This document shows, in pieces, positions 24,741-33,332 of a stretch of DNA of 64,000 nucleotides. The translations under genes and the position numbers were made by a program. Under the pieces are notes generated by a model. It was not told the DNA's origin, made no database searches, and saw nothing but the letters and a program-made list of their open reading frames with translations. Origin of the DNA: Zoogloea sp021286885 (lineage in GTDB: Bacteria > Pseudomonadota > Gammaproteobacteria > Burkholderiales > Rhodocyclaceae); NCBI RefSeq assembly GCF_041915215.1, contig NZ_JAYSBV010000001.1. The stretch is one strand, 5' to 3'. Position 1 is the first letter of the stretch; each line of letters opens with the position of its first letter.

Positions 24741-25921
24741 GTGTTTTGCACCACGATGTTGGGGAATTTATGGCTCATGTCCTTGGCCCGCCCTGCGATG
24801 CTGAGGGCCACCTGACGGGCAATCGCCTGGTAGCGGGCCGCGATGGGGCTGGCCGGATCGGACACCACAGTGGGCGCACCGCCATCCACCTCGCGCCGGA
24901 TCTGGATGTCGAGGGGCAGGCTGCCCAGGAAGGGCACGCCATAATCCCGGCACATGGCCTCGCCGCCGCCCGCGCCGAAGATGTGCTCTTCGTGGCCGCA
25001 GTTGGAGCAGATGTGGATGCTCATGTTTTCAACGATGCCGATGATGGGCACGCCCACCTTCTCGAACATCTTGAGGCCCTTGCGGGCATCCAGCAGGGCG
25101 ATGTCCTGGGGCGTGGTCACCACCACGGCGCCCGTCACCGGCACGGTCTGGGAGAGGGTCAGCTGGATGTCGCCGGTGCCCGGGGGCATGTCGATCACCA
25201 GGTAATCGAGATCGTCCCAGTTGGTTTCCTTGAGCAGTTGCTGGAGGGCCTGGGTGGCCATGGGGCCGCGCCACACCATGGGCGTTTCCACATCCACCAG
25301 AAAGCCGATGGACATCACCTGCAGGCCGTGGGCCTGGAGGGGTTCCATGCTCTTGCCGTCGCGGGATTCGGGGCGCAGGCCGCCGATGCCCAGCATCTGG
25401 GGCTGGGACGGGCCGTAGATGTCGGCATCCAGAATGCCCACCCGGGCACCTTCGGAGGCCAGCGCCAGGGCCAGATTGACGGCGGTGGTGCTCTTGCCCA
25501 CCCCGCCCTTGCCCGAGGCCACGGCGATGATGTTCTTGACCCCCGGCAGGAGCTTCACGCCCTGCTGCACCGCATGGGCAACGATGCGGGTATGCACATG
25601 GGCGCTCACATTGCCAATGCCCGGCAGGGCACGCAGGCTGGCAATCAGCCCATCGCGGATCTGGTCCAGCTGGCTTTGGGCCGGGTAGCCCAGTTCCACT
25701 TCAAAGGAGACATCTGCCCCCTTGATGCGCAGGTTTTTAATGGCACGGGAACTGACGTAGTCCTTGCCGGTGTTGGGGTCCTGGTACTGCCCGAGGCAGT
25801 CGAGCACGCTTTGTTCGGTAAGACTCATGGCGTTGGCGGTCGTAGGGGTTGGGCTGTTCTGGCCGTTTTGGCCATTTTGGCCGTTATCAGAGGCCGCAGA
25901 GCGGCGGAAAAACGAAAACAT
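24737..25921 (-). CDS. apbC: Iron-sulfur cluster carrier ATPase Mrp/ApbC
   Basis: 394 residues. MRP/NBP35 P-loop ATPase that carries and delivers Fe-S clusters. A MIP18-like domain (about 32-110) precedes the deviant Walker A GKGGVGKST at about 137-145; IDMPPGTGD is Walker B, and CSNCGH is the cluster-binding CxxC. The first 31 residues (MFSFFRRSAAS, then QNGQNGQN) are a non-homologous extension. ATG 25921 has GGGGA 6 bases upstream; ATG 25828 (MSLTEQSV), where most homologues begin, has no ribosome site. It is divergent from metG. Confidence 0.92.
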   Translation of the reverse strand: MFSFFRRSAASDNGQNGQNGQNSPTPTTANAMSLTEQSVLDCLGQYQDPNTGKDYVSSRAIKNLRIKGADVSFEVELGYPAQSQLDQIRDGLIASLRALPGIGNVSAHVHTRIVAHAVQQGVKLLPGVKNIIAVASGKGGVGKSTTAVNLALALASEGARVGILDADIYGPSQPQMLGIGGLRPESRDGKSMEPLQAHGLQVMSIGFLVDVETPMVWRGPMATQALQQLLKETNWDDLDYLVIDMPPGTGDIQLTLSQTVPVTGAVVVTTPQDIALLDARKGLKMFEKVGVPIIGIVENMSIHICSNCGHEEHIFGAGGGEAMCRDYGVPFLGSLPLDIQIRREVDGGAPTVVSDPASPIAARYQAIARQVALSIAGRAKDMSHKFPNIVVQNT

Positions 25922-26101
25922 GGGCATTCCCCGGAACGGGTTGAATACAGGCTAAACAGGTGGACAGCAGCGGCTTAAGCACTGCTTTTAACCCACAAAC
26001 CCGAGTAATTTACTCCAGTTTAACAAATCCCGGGGCGGCACGAGGGCCGAAAGCGTTTGCTAGAATACCGGATTCGACTTAATTCTGCACCTGTCCAACC
26101 C

Positions 26102-28276
26102 ATGAATCCTCCGCGCAAGATCCTTGTTACCAATGCCCTGCCCTACGCCAACGGCGACATCCACCTGGGTCACCTGGTGGGCTACATCCAGGCCGACATC
26201 TGGGTGCGCTTCCAGCGCATGCGCGGTAACACGGTACATTACGTCTGCGCCGACGACACCCACGGCACCCCGGTGATGCTGCGGGCCGAAAAGGAAGGGC
26301 TCACCCCCGAGCAACTCATCAACCGGGTGCACGGGGAGCACAGCCGCGACTTTGCCGACTTCGGCGTGGCCTTCGACAATTACCACTCCACCCACAGCCC
26401 CGAAAACCGGGACTTCGCCACCGACATCTACCTGCGCCTGCGCGACGGCGCCAAGCTGATCGAAACCCGCTCCATCGAGCAGTTCTACGATCCAGTCAAA
26501 GAGATGTTCCTGCCCGACCGCTTCATCAAGGGCGAGTGCCCCAAGTGTGGCGCGGCCGACCAGTACGGCGACAACTGTGAGGTGTGCGGGGCCGCCTATG
26601 CCCCCACCGAGCTGAAGAACCCCCGCTCCGCCGTGTCGGGCGCCACGCCGGTGCTGCGCACCTCCGACCACTACTTCTTCCGCCTCTCCGACCCCCGCGC
26701 CGTGGAATTCCTGCGCGAATGGACCCAAGGCACCACCCCCGATGGCAGCCGCCGGCTCCAGGCCGAAGCCGCCAACAAGATGAAGGAATGGCTGGGCGAA
26801 GCGGGCGAAAACAAGCTCTCCGACTGGGACATCTCCCGGGATGCGCCCTACTTCGGCTTCGAGATCCCCGATGCGCCGGGCAAGTATTTCTACGTCTGGC
26901 TGGACGCCCCCATCGGCTACTTCGCCAGCTTCAAGAACCTGGCAGGCAAGACCGCCAACGGCGAGATCGATGTGGCCAACTTCATCGAATCCGGCCCCGC
27001 TGCCGCCACTGGCACCGAACTGATCCACTTCATCGGCAAGGACATCCTCTACTTCCACGCCCTGTTCTGGCCCGCGATGCTGCACTTTGCCGGCTACCGC
27101 ACCCCCACCCAGCTGTGCGTGAACGGTTTCCTGACCGTTGATGGTGCCAAGATGAGCAAGAGCCGGGGCACCTTCATCACCGCCCGCTCCTACCTCGACC
27201 AGAAGCTCAACCCCGAGTGGCTGCGCTACTACTTTGCCGGCAAATCCAACGGCACCATGGAAGACGTGGATCTGAACCTGGACGACATGATCGCCAAGGT
27301 CAATTCCGACTTGGTGGGCAAGTTCGTGAACATCGCCAGCCGCTGCGCCGGCTTCATCGCCAAGCGCTTTGAAGGCAAGCTCGCCGCCCACGACCCGGCC
27401 CACACCATGGACTGGGACATCAGCGAAATCACCACCGCCTTCGAAGCACGCGACTACAGCCGCGCCCTGCGCCGCATCATGGAGCTGGCCGACCAGGCCA
27501 ACGGCTACGTAAACGAGCACAAGCCCTGGGAACTGGCCAAGCTGGAAGGCCAGGATGCCCGCCTGCACGAGGTGTGCACCACCGCCATCAACATCTTCAA
27601 GGCCCTCACCGGTCTGCTGAAGCCGGTGCTGCCCGCCCTCGCCGCCCAGGTCGAAGCCTTCCTGAACATCGAGGCCCTCGACTGGGACAACCTGCTCGCC
27701 CCGCTGCCCGCTGGCCATGCCATCGGCACCTACAAGCACCTGATGACCCGCATTGAGCGCAAGCAGGTGGATGCGCTGATCGAAGCCAACCGGGCCTCCC
27801 TCGCCCCGGCCACCGATGCGGCACCGGCCCAGGCCGCCAAGGCCAAGGCCGACACCGCCGCCAAGGCCGAAAAGCCTGCCAAGGCTGACAAGGCCGCAGC
27901 CGCTACGGATGCCGCCGAAGCCGAAGCCGAAGCCGCCCAGCCCATCTCCATCGACGACTTCACCAAGGTGGAGCTGCGCATTGCGCGCATCGTCGCCGCC
28001 GAGCATGTGGAAGGCGCCGCCAAGCTGCTGCGCCTGCAGCTCGACATCGGCGAGGAAAAGCCGCGTCAGGTGTTTGCCGGGATCAAGTCTGCCTACGATC
28101 CGGCCACCCTGGTGGGCCGCCTGACCGTGATGGTGGCCAATCTGGCCCCGCGCAAGATGAAGTTCGGCATGTCTGAAGGCATGGTGCTGGCGGCCTCCGA
28201 CGAGAGTGGCACCCATCCGGGCCTGTTCATCCTGTCCCCGGACAGCGGTGCCCAGCCCGGCATGCGCGTCAAGTAA
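26102..28276 (+). CDS. metG: Methionyl-tRNA synthetase
   Basis: 724 residues. Class I synthetase charging tRNA-Met. The HIGH motif reads HLGH in NALPYANGDIHLGH near residue 20; the KMSKS motif is intact (GAKMSKSRGTF). The zinc knuckle is CPKCGAADQYGDNCEVC near residues 146-162. An anticodon-binding helical domain is followed by an Ala/Lys-rich linker (about 575-615) and a C-terminal tRNA-binding OB domain of about 620-724, which mediates dimerisation. ATG 26102 gives the canonical start MNPPRKILVTNALPY; an upstream in-frame start adds unrelated residues. Confidence 0.96.
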   Translation: MNPPRKILVTNALPYANGDIHLGHLVGYIQADIWVRFQRMRGNTVHYVCADDTHGTPVMLRAEKEGLTPEQLINRVHGEHSRDFADFGVAFDNYHSTHSPENRDFATDIYLRLRDGAKLIETRSIEQFYDPVKEMFLPDRFIKGECPKCGAADQYGDNCEVCGAAYAPTELKNPRSAVSGATPVLRTSDHYFFRLSDPRAVEFLREWTQGTTPDGSRRLQAEAANKMKEWLGEAGENKLSDWDISRDAPYFGFEIPDAPGKYFYVWLDAPIGYFASFKNLAGKTANGEIDVANFIESGPAAATGTELIHFIGKDILYFHALFWPAMLHFAGYRTPTQLCVNGFLTVDGAKMSKSRGTFITARSYLDQKLNPEWLRYYFAGKSNGTMEDVDLNLDDMIAKVNSDLVGKFVNIASRCAGFIAKRFEGKLAAHDPAHTMDWDISEITTAFEARDYSRALRRIMELADQANGYVNEHKPWELAKLEGQDARLHEVCTTAINIFKALTGLLKPVLPALAAQVEAFLNIEALDWDNLLAPLPAGHAIGTYKHLMTRIERKQVDALIEANRASLAPATDAAPAQAAKAKADTAAKAEKPAKADKAAAATDAAEAEAEAAQPISIDDFTKVELRIARIVAAEHVEGAAKLLRLQLDIGEEKPRQVFAGIKSAYDPATLVGRLTVMVANLAPRKMKFGMSEGMVLAASDESGTHPGLFILSPDSGAQPGMRVK

Positions 28277-28315
28277 GCCCTCAAGCAGGCCCTCGTAAAG
28301 AGGCCCTTCTGCCCC

Positions 28316-28390
28316 GGGCCTGATGATCTGCCCATGCACCCGTGCCTGCATCTACGCTGGGCGCGGGAATGTAAGCAGATCGTCAGGCCC
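28316..28390 (+). terminator. Long-range 16-base-pair hairpin after metG
   Basis: GGGCCTGATGATCTGC (28316-28331) pairs completely, with one G-T wobble, with GCAGATCGTCAGGCCC (28375-28390) across a 43-base GC-rich loop, followed by GTTTTC. It probably terminates metG but is unusually long. Confidence 0.6.
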
Positions 28391-28427
28391 GTTTTCTAGG
28401 CTGTGTGTGCCAAGCTTCGTTTTTTCC

Positions 28428-28721
28428 ATGCAAAACCAGAATCCCCAACCCTCATCCCCACTCCCCCGCCTGACCCAGGCCTTTTTTGGCTGGGCCGCCG
28501 TGGATCTGGTCGCGGTCCTGATCGTGGCCCTGGGTGCTGCCTATCTGATCGAAGGCCGCGCCTCCCTGCTGCCCGGCTTTCCGGCCAACACCCTCCAGGC
28601 CTGGATCTGCATCGGCCTGGGGCTGGTGGCGGTGTTCGTTGCTGCCGTAAAGATGATGGTGGAGGTGATGCACAGCAACGCCCGCCGGGATCCGGCCGCC
28701 AACGACAGCAGTTTTTCCTGA
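28428..28721 (+). CDS. Small two-helix membrane protein
   Basis: 97 residues. Two membrane helices (about 22-42, WAAVDLVAVLIVALGAAYLI, and 60-80, AWICIGLGLVAVFVAAVKMM) with short polar ends. No family recognised. ATG 28428 gives a polar N-terminus before the first helix; the upstream in-frame extension overlaps the metG hairpin. Confidence 0.65.
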   Translation: MQNQNPQPSSPLPRLTQAFFGWAAVDLVAVLIVALGAAYLIEGRASLLPGFPANTLQAWICIGLGLVAVFVAAVKMMVEVMHSNARRDPAANDSSFS

Positions 28722-28731
28722 GGAGCCCGTC

Positions 28732-28905
28732 ATGCCCCTGACCGCCCGCCAACGATGGATCGTCCAGCATCGCACCGGGCCTGGTCAGCAACCTCCGCAC
28801 ACACCCCCAACTGGGGAACACCCTGATCCCACCTTGCGGAGGTTCCATGAAAACAACGCCCCACAGCGCAACGCCCCACATCCCCTTCCACCCCAAGCTG
28901 CTTGA
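28732..28905 (+). CDS. Possible 57-residue upstream ORF of the SulP gene
   Basis: An ORF with a good AGGAG 6 bases before ATG runs to TGA 28905, overlapping the start of the SulP gene in another frame. It is Pro/His/Arg-rich (GPGQQPPHTPPTGEHPDP) with no recognisable fold. It could be a translation-coupling uORF or chance. Confidence 0.2.
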   Translation: MPLTARQRWIVQHRTGPGQQPPHTPPTGEHPDPTLRRFHENNAPQRNAPHPLPPQAA

Positions 28906-30583
28906 CACCCTGCCCGGCTATGGCCGGGCCCAGTTTGGGCAAGACTTTTCAGCCGGCCTCACGGTCGGCGTACTGGCCCTGCCCCTGGCCATGGCCTTTG
29001 CGATTGCATCGGGCATGTCGCCCAGCGCCGGCATCTGGACGGCCATCGTTGCCGGCCTGCTGATCTCGGCCCTGGGCGGTTCCCGGGTTCAGATCGGCGG
29101 CCCCACCGGCGCCTTCATCCCCATCCTGTACGGGATCGTGGCCGAGTACGGCGTCCAGAACCTGCTGGTGGCGACCCTCCTGGCCGGGGCGATGCTGGTG
29201 GCCATGGGCGCCTTCCGCCTGGGCACCCTGATCCGCTTCATCCCCAAACCGGTGGTGATTGGCTTCACCAACGGGATTGCGGTGGTGATCTTCATGGCCC
29301 AGATCAAAGACTTCCTGGGTCTGCAGATCGCCCATCTGCCGGGCGAATTCTTCGGCAAGGCCAAGGCTCTGGTGGCCCACCTGGACACCCTCCAGCCCGC
29401 CACCCTGGCCCTGTCGGTGGCCTCCCTGCTGGTGCTGCTCTCCTGGAACCGGCTCGCCCGGCGCTACAAACCCCTCGCCCGCCTGCCCGGCCCCCTGGGT
29501 GTGCTGGTACTGGCGACCCTCGCCAATGCACTTCTGAACCTCCCGGTGGACACCATCGGCAGCCGCTTTGGCGGGATTCCCCAAGGCCTGCCCCCCATTG
29601 GCTTGCCCGAAGTGAGCCTGGAAACCCTGGGCAAGCTGATCTCCCCGGCCCTCACCATCGCGCTCCTCGGGGCCATTGAATCCCTGCTCTCGGCCCGGGT
29701 GGCCGATGCCGCCATCGACGACCGCCACGACCCCAACCAGGAACTCATCGCCCAGGGCATCGCCAACTTGGTCGCCCCCCTGTTTGGCGGCTTTGCGGCC
29801 ACTGGCGCCATTGCCAGAACAGCCACCAACATCCGCACCGGCGGGCGCACCCCCGTGGCGGGCATCGTGCATGCGCTGGTGCTGCTGGCCATCGTGCTGG
29901 TGTTGGCCCCGTTTGCGCGCCACATTCCCCTCGCCACCTTGTCGGCGATTGTGGTGGTGGTGTCCATCAACATGGGCGAATGGCACGAGTTCCAGACTCT
30001 GATCCGCTACTCGCCGGCCTATCGCACCATCCTGATCACCACCTTCGCGATGACCGTGCTGTTTGATCTGACCCTGGCGGTAGAGCTGGGCATGGTGCTG
30101 GCGAGCCTGTTTTTCATCTATCGGATGTCGGACCTCACCCGCATCGAAGCCCTGCCCCTGCTCGAAGCCCGGATGATTCCCCAGCTGTGCCATCCCGATG
30201 GCCAACTACGCCTGGAAGCCCACTCTTTGTACGGCTCCCTGTTCTTTGGTGCCATTCACAAACTGGAAGCCCTGCTGGCCCCCCGAGCAGGCCACGCCCC
30301 CGAAGTGCTGATCCTTGAAATGCAACATTTAGTGAATTTGGATACAACAGGCCTTGAGGCACTGGAGGGGATTTGTCACAGCCTGCACAAGCGCGGATGT
30401 GCGGTGATACTATGCAACTTGAATCACCAGCCCGCCTCTTTGATACACCGTGCGGGGTTTGACGAGGTTCTGGGCATCAACAACCTGTGCGCCGACATCT
30501 ATAGTGCTTTAGCGCGGGCCAAGGAAATATTGCCGCCCCCGCTTTCTCCAAGCCCCCCAGAGCCCCCGCCGCGACCCCGCTAA
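28847..30583 (+). CDS. SulP-family anion transporter with STAS domain
   Basis: 578 residues. About 11-14 membrane helices of the SLC26/SulP fold (residues of about 30-425; QIGGPTGAFIPILYG is the core TM3 motif and FGGFAATGAIARTATNIRTG the TM10 region) are followed by a cytoplasmic STAS domain of about 440-550 (EVLILEMQHLVNLDTTGLEAL). SulP proteins move sulfate, bicarbonate, C4-dicarboxylates or other anions with Na+ or H+; the substrate here is unknown. CGGAGG lies 5 bases before ATG. The C-terminal tail is Pro-rich. Confidence 0.9.
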   Translation: MKTTPHSATPHIPFHPKLLDTLPGYGRAQFGQDFSAGLTVGVLALPLAMAFAIASGMSPSAGIWTAIVAGLLISALGGSRVQIGGPTGAFIPILYGIVAEYGVQNLLVATLLAGAMLVAMGAFRLGTLIRFIPKPVVIGFTNGIAVVIFMAQIKDFLGLQIAHLPGEFFGKAKALVAHLDTLQPATLALSVASLLVLLSWNRLARRYKPLARLPGPLGVLVLATLANALLNLPVDTIGSRFGGIPQGLPPIGLPEVSLETLGKLISPALTIALLGAIESLLSARVADAAIDDRHDPNQELIAQGIANLVAPLFGGFAATGAIARTATNIRTGGRTPVAGIVHALVLLAIVLVLAPFARHIPLATLSAIVVVVSINMGEWHEFQTLIRYSPAYRTILITTFAMTVLFDLTLAVELGMVLASLFFIYRMSDLTRIEALPLLEARMIPQLCHPDGQLRLEAHSLYGSLFFGAIHKLEALLAPRAGHAPEVLILEMQHLVNLDTTGLEALEGICHSLHKRGCAVILCNLNHQPASLIHRAGFDEVLGINNLCADIYSALARAKEILPPPLSPSPPEPPPRPR

Positions 30584-30668
30584 ACGCAAGCCGGAGGCCG
30601 GAAACGGGACTAGAATCAAGGGGGTCCGCCCACCCCCGACAACAGCGCATTCGATCTCACGTCCAACA

Positions 30669-33164
30669 GTGCCACCGTTCATCGTCCCCGAACGCCCCGA
30701 AGCATGGGCCAATGCCTTTGCCCTGTTCGAACACTTCCCAACCCTGGTCTGGCATGCCGACCAACACGGCAACTTTGTCTATTCCAACCAGACCTGGCTA
30801 GAGTTCACGGGCAGCAAGGTGAGTGCCGCCCTCAAGCAGCACTGGCTCCAGCATTTGCATCCGGACGATCTGGAATACTGCGAACAACAGCTGCGCCGCC
30901 ATCTGGGGCATCCCCATTCCTTTGAGTTGGAATACCGGCTGCGCCGCCGGGACGGCGAATATCGCTGGATCCTCGATACCATACGGCCCATCAGCACTGC
31001 CGAAGGGCAGTTTTGCGGGCATATCGGCTCCGGCCTCGACATCACCGACCGGCGCAACACCGAAGCAGAGCTCCAAGAGCGGGAAACCCGGATGCGCACC
31101 CTGCTCGCGGGGATGGGCGAAGGGGTGCTGATGCGCAACCCCCAGGGGCGGGTGCTCATGCACAACGCGGCCGCCGAAGAAATCTACGGCATGAGCGCCG
31201 CCGAAATGCGCAGCTGGAACATCTTTGATGGCGACATCATCTACCTGAACGAAGACGGGGCCATCATTCCCCCCGAACAAACGCCCTCGGTCCAGGCCCT
31301 GCGCACCGGCACCCCCCAGCGCGGCACCATAGGCCTGATCCGGCCCGATGGAGAACGCCGCTGGCTCTGGGTGAACGCCATTCCGCTCCCCGCCCCGGAC
31401 GCCCATCCCGAACGCACTGTTGTCACCACGGTGGCCGACATCACCGCCCGCCGGGACAACGAAGAACAACTCCGGCTGGCCCTCACCGTGTTCCGCCATA
31501 GCGTGGAAGCCATTGTCGTCACCGATGCCAACCAGCGCATCCTGTCGGTCAACCAGGCATTCACCGAAGTCACCGGCTATGGGGCCCACGAGGCCATCGG
31601 CCAAACCCCGCGCCTGCTCAAGTCCGGCACCCACGACCAAACGTTCTACGATGCCATGTGGCGCGATATCGCAGCCAACGGCTTCTGGCAGGGCGAAGTC
31701 CAGGATCGGCGCAAAAACGGCAGTCTCTATCCATCGGCGCTCTCCATCAGCGCCGTGCGCGACCAAAGCGGCAAGGTCACCCACTACGTGGCGGTGTTTT
31801 CCGACATCACCGAACGCAAGGCCGCCGAGACCCGCATCTCCTACCTGGCCCAGCACGATCCACTCACCGGGCTACCCAACCGCAGCCTGCTCAAAGACCG
31901 GCTCGATCAGGCCCTGGCCAGCGCCCAGCGCCAGGACAACCGGATCGCTCTGCTCTTCCTCGATCTGGACCGCTTCAAGACCATCAACGACTCCCTCGGC
32001 CATATGGTGGGGGATCGGCTGCTGCAGGGGGTTGCCCTGCGCCTCACCTCCTGTGTACGCGAAACCGACACCGTCAGCCGCCAGGGGGGCGACGAGTTCC
32101 TGATCGTGCTCACCAACGTCTCCGAGCCCGACGACGCGGCCCGGGTGGCCGAAAAAATCCTGGAACTTCTCTCCCCGCCCTTCGACCTGGAAGGCCAGCG
32201 CATCTCCACCTCCTTCTCCATCGGCATCGCCCTGTACCCGGAGGACGGTGATAACGCCGAGAGCCTGCTTCGCAACGCCGATACGGCCATGTACCACGCC
32301 AAGGAGAACGGGCGTAACACCTACCGCTTCTTCGACGAGCGCATGAACGCCCATGCCCTCGAACGGCTCCAGCAAGAAAACGCCCTGCGCCAGGCCCTCG
32401 AAAACCAAGAGCTGAGCCTGTATTACCAACCCCAGGTGGACACCCACAGCGGGCGCATCATCGGTCTGGAAGCCCTGCTACGCTGGCACAGCACCGAACT
32501 GGGCGAGATGGGCTCGCGCAACTTCGTCACTCTGGCCGAAGAATGCGGCATGATCGTCGCCCTGGGCCGCTGGGTGCTGGCCCAGGCCTGCGAACAGGCG
32601 CGCCACTGGCAAGAGCAAGGGCTGCTCACCGTACCCATCTCGGTCAACCTCTCGGTGCTCCAGTTTTTGCGGGACGACATCGTGGGCTGTCTCCAGAACC
32701 TGCTGGAGCACTTCGGCCTGGAAGGGCGCTGGATTGATCTGGAGCTCACCGAATCCCTGCTGCTCGAATCCGGCCCCGACATCCGCAACACCCTCGTTGC
32801 CCTCAAAGGCCTGGGCGTAGGCCTGGCGATTGACGACTTTGGCACCGGCCATTCCAACCTGGCCATCCTCAAACGCTACCCCATCGACCGAATCAAGATC
32901 GATCGCAGCTTCATTTGCAGCCTGGATGAAGACCCGGATCAGGCCGAACTCGTCCACGCCATGATCCAGCTCGGCCACAACCTGCACCTGCAGGTGGTCG
33001 CCGAAGGGGTGGATAGCCCCGAGCAACTGGCCTTCCTGCGCCGAGAAGGCTGCCAGGGTGCCCAGGGCTATGCGTTCTGCCCCCCCCTGCCAGCCGGCGC
33101 CATGCACGCGCTGTTGCGCGCCCAATGCCTTCCGGCATCCCTGCTGGGCGAACACCAACCCTGA
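30669..33164 (+). CDS. PAS-GGDEF-EAL cyclic-di-GMP enzyme
   Basis: 831 residues. Three PAS domains (about 10-135, 140-265 and 270-390), a GGDEF domain and an EAL domain, with no membrane helix. The GGDEF site is RQGGDEF near residue 473 and the inhibitory I site RETD lies 5 residues before the GG, so diguanylate cyclase activity is plausible. The EAL motif LEALLRWH near residue 600 and DDFGTGHSNL further on are intact, so phosphodiesterase activity is plausible too. The start is GTG 30669; no ATG lies nearby. Followed by a chemoreceptor on the same strand. Confidence 0.93.
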   Translation: MPPFIVPERPEAWANAFALFEHFPTLVWHADQHGNFVYSNQTWLEFTGSKVSAALKQHWLQHLHPDDLEYCEQQLRRHLGHPHSFELEYRLRRRDGEYRWILDTIRPISTAEGQFCGHIGSGLDITDRRNTEAELQERETRMRTLLAGMGEGVLMRNPQGRVLMHNAAAEEIYGMSAAEMRSWNIFDGDIIYLNEDGAIIPPEQTPSVQALRTGTPQRGTIGLIRPDGERRWLWVNAIPLPAPDAHPERTVVTTVADITARRDNEEQLRLALTVFRHSVEAIVVTDANQRILSVNQAFTEVTGYGAHEAIGQTPRLLKSGTHDQTFYDAMWRDIAANGFWQGEVQDRRKNGSLYPSALSISAVRDQSGKVTHYVAVFSDITERKAAETRISYLAQHDPLTGLPNRSLLKDRLDQALASAQRQDNRIALLFLDLDRFKTINDSLGHMVGDRLLQGVALRLTSCVRETDTVSRQGGDEFLIVLTNVSEPDDAARVAEKILELLSPPFDLEGQRISTSFSIGIALYPEDGDNAESLLRNADTAMYHAKENGRNTYRFFDERMNAHALERLQQENALRQALENQELSLYYQPQVDTHSGRIIGLEALLRWHSTELGEMGSRNFVTLAEECGMIVALGRWVLAQACEQARHWQEQGLLTVPISVNLSVLQFLRDDIVGCLQNLLEHFGLEGRWIDLELTESLLLESGPDIRNTLVALKGLGVGLAIDDFGTGHSNLAILKRYPIDRIKIDRSFICSLDEDPDQAELVHAMIQLGHNLHLQVVAEGVDSPEQLAFLRREGCQGAQGYAFCPPLPAGAMHALLRAQCLPASLLGEHQP

Positions 33165-33332
33165 ACAACGCAGGCCTTCCCGGCCCCCATCTGGCTCAAG
33201 AATCCTCCCTGAGTGCCGTTAGCCCATCAGGGCGCCCGGCCTCTTGCGTTCTTTTGTTCTGCAAGGCAGGCGTCAGCTCAGCGCTCGGCAGATGCCGGGC
33301 ATCTCGCCACCACCCGCCCGGGAAGGCCTCGC

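Noticed and set aside
26060..28351. 763-codon minus-strand frame opposite metG
   Set aside because: No domain can be read, very Gly-rich, while the plus frame is full-length MetG.
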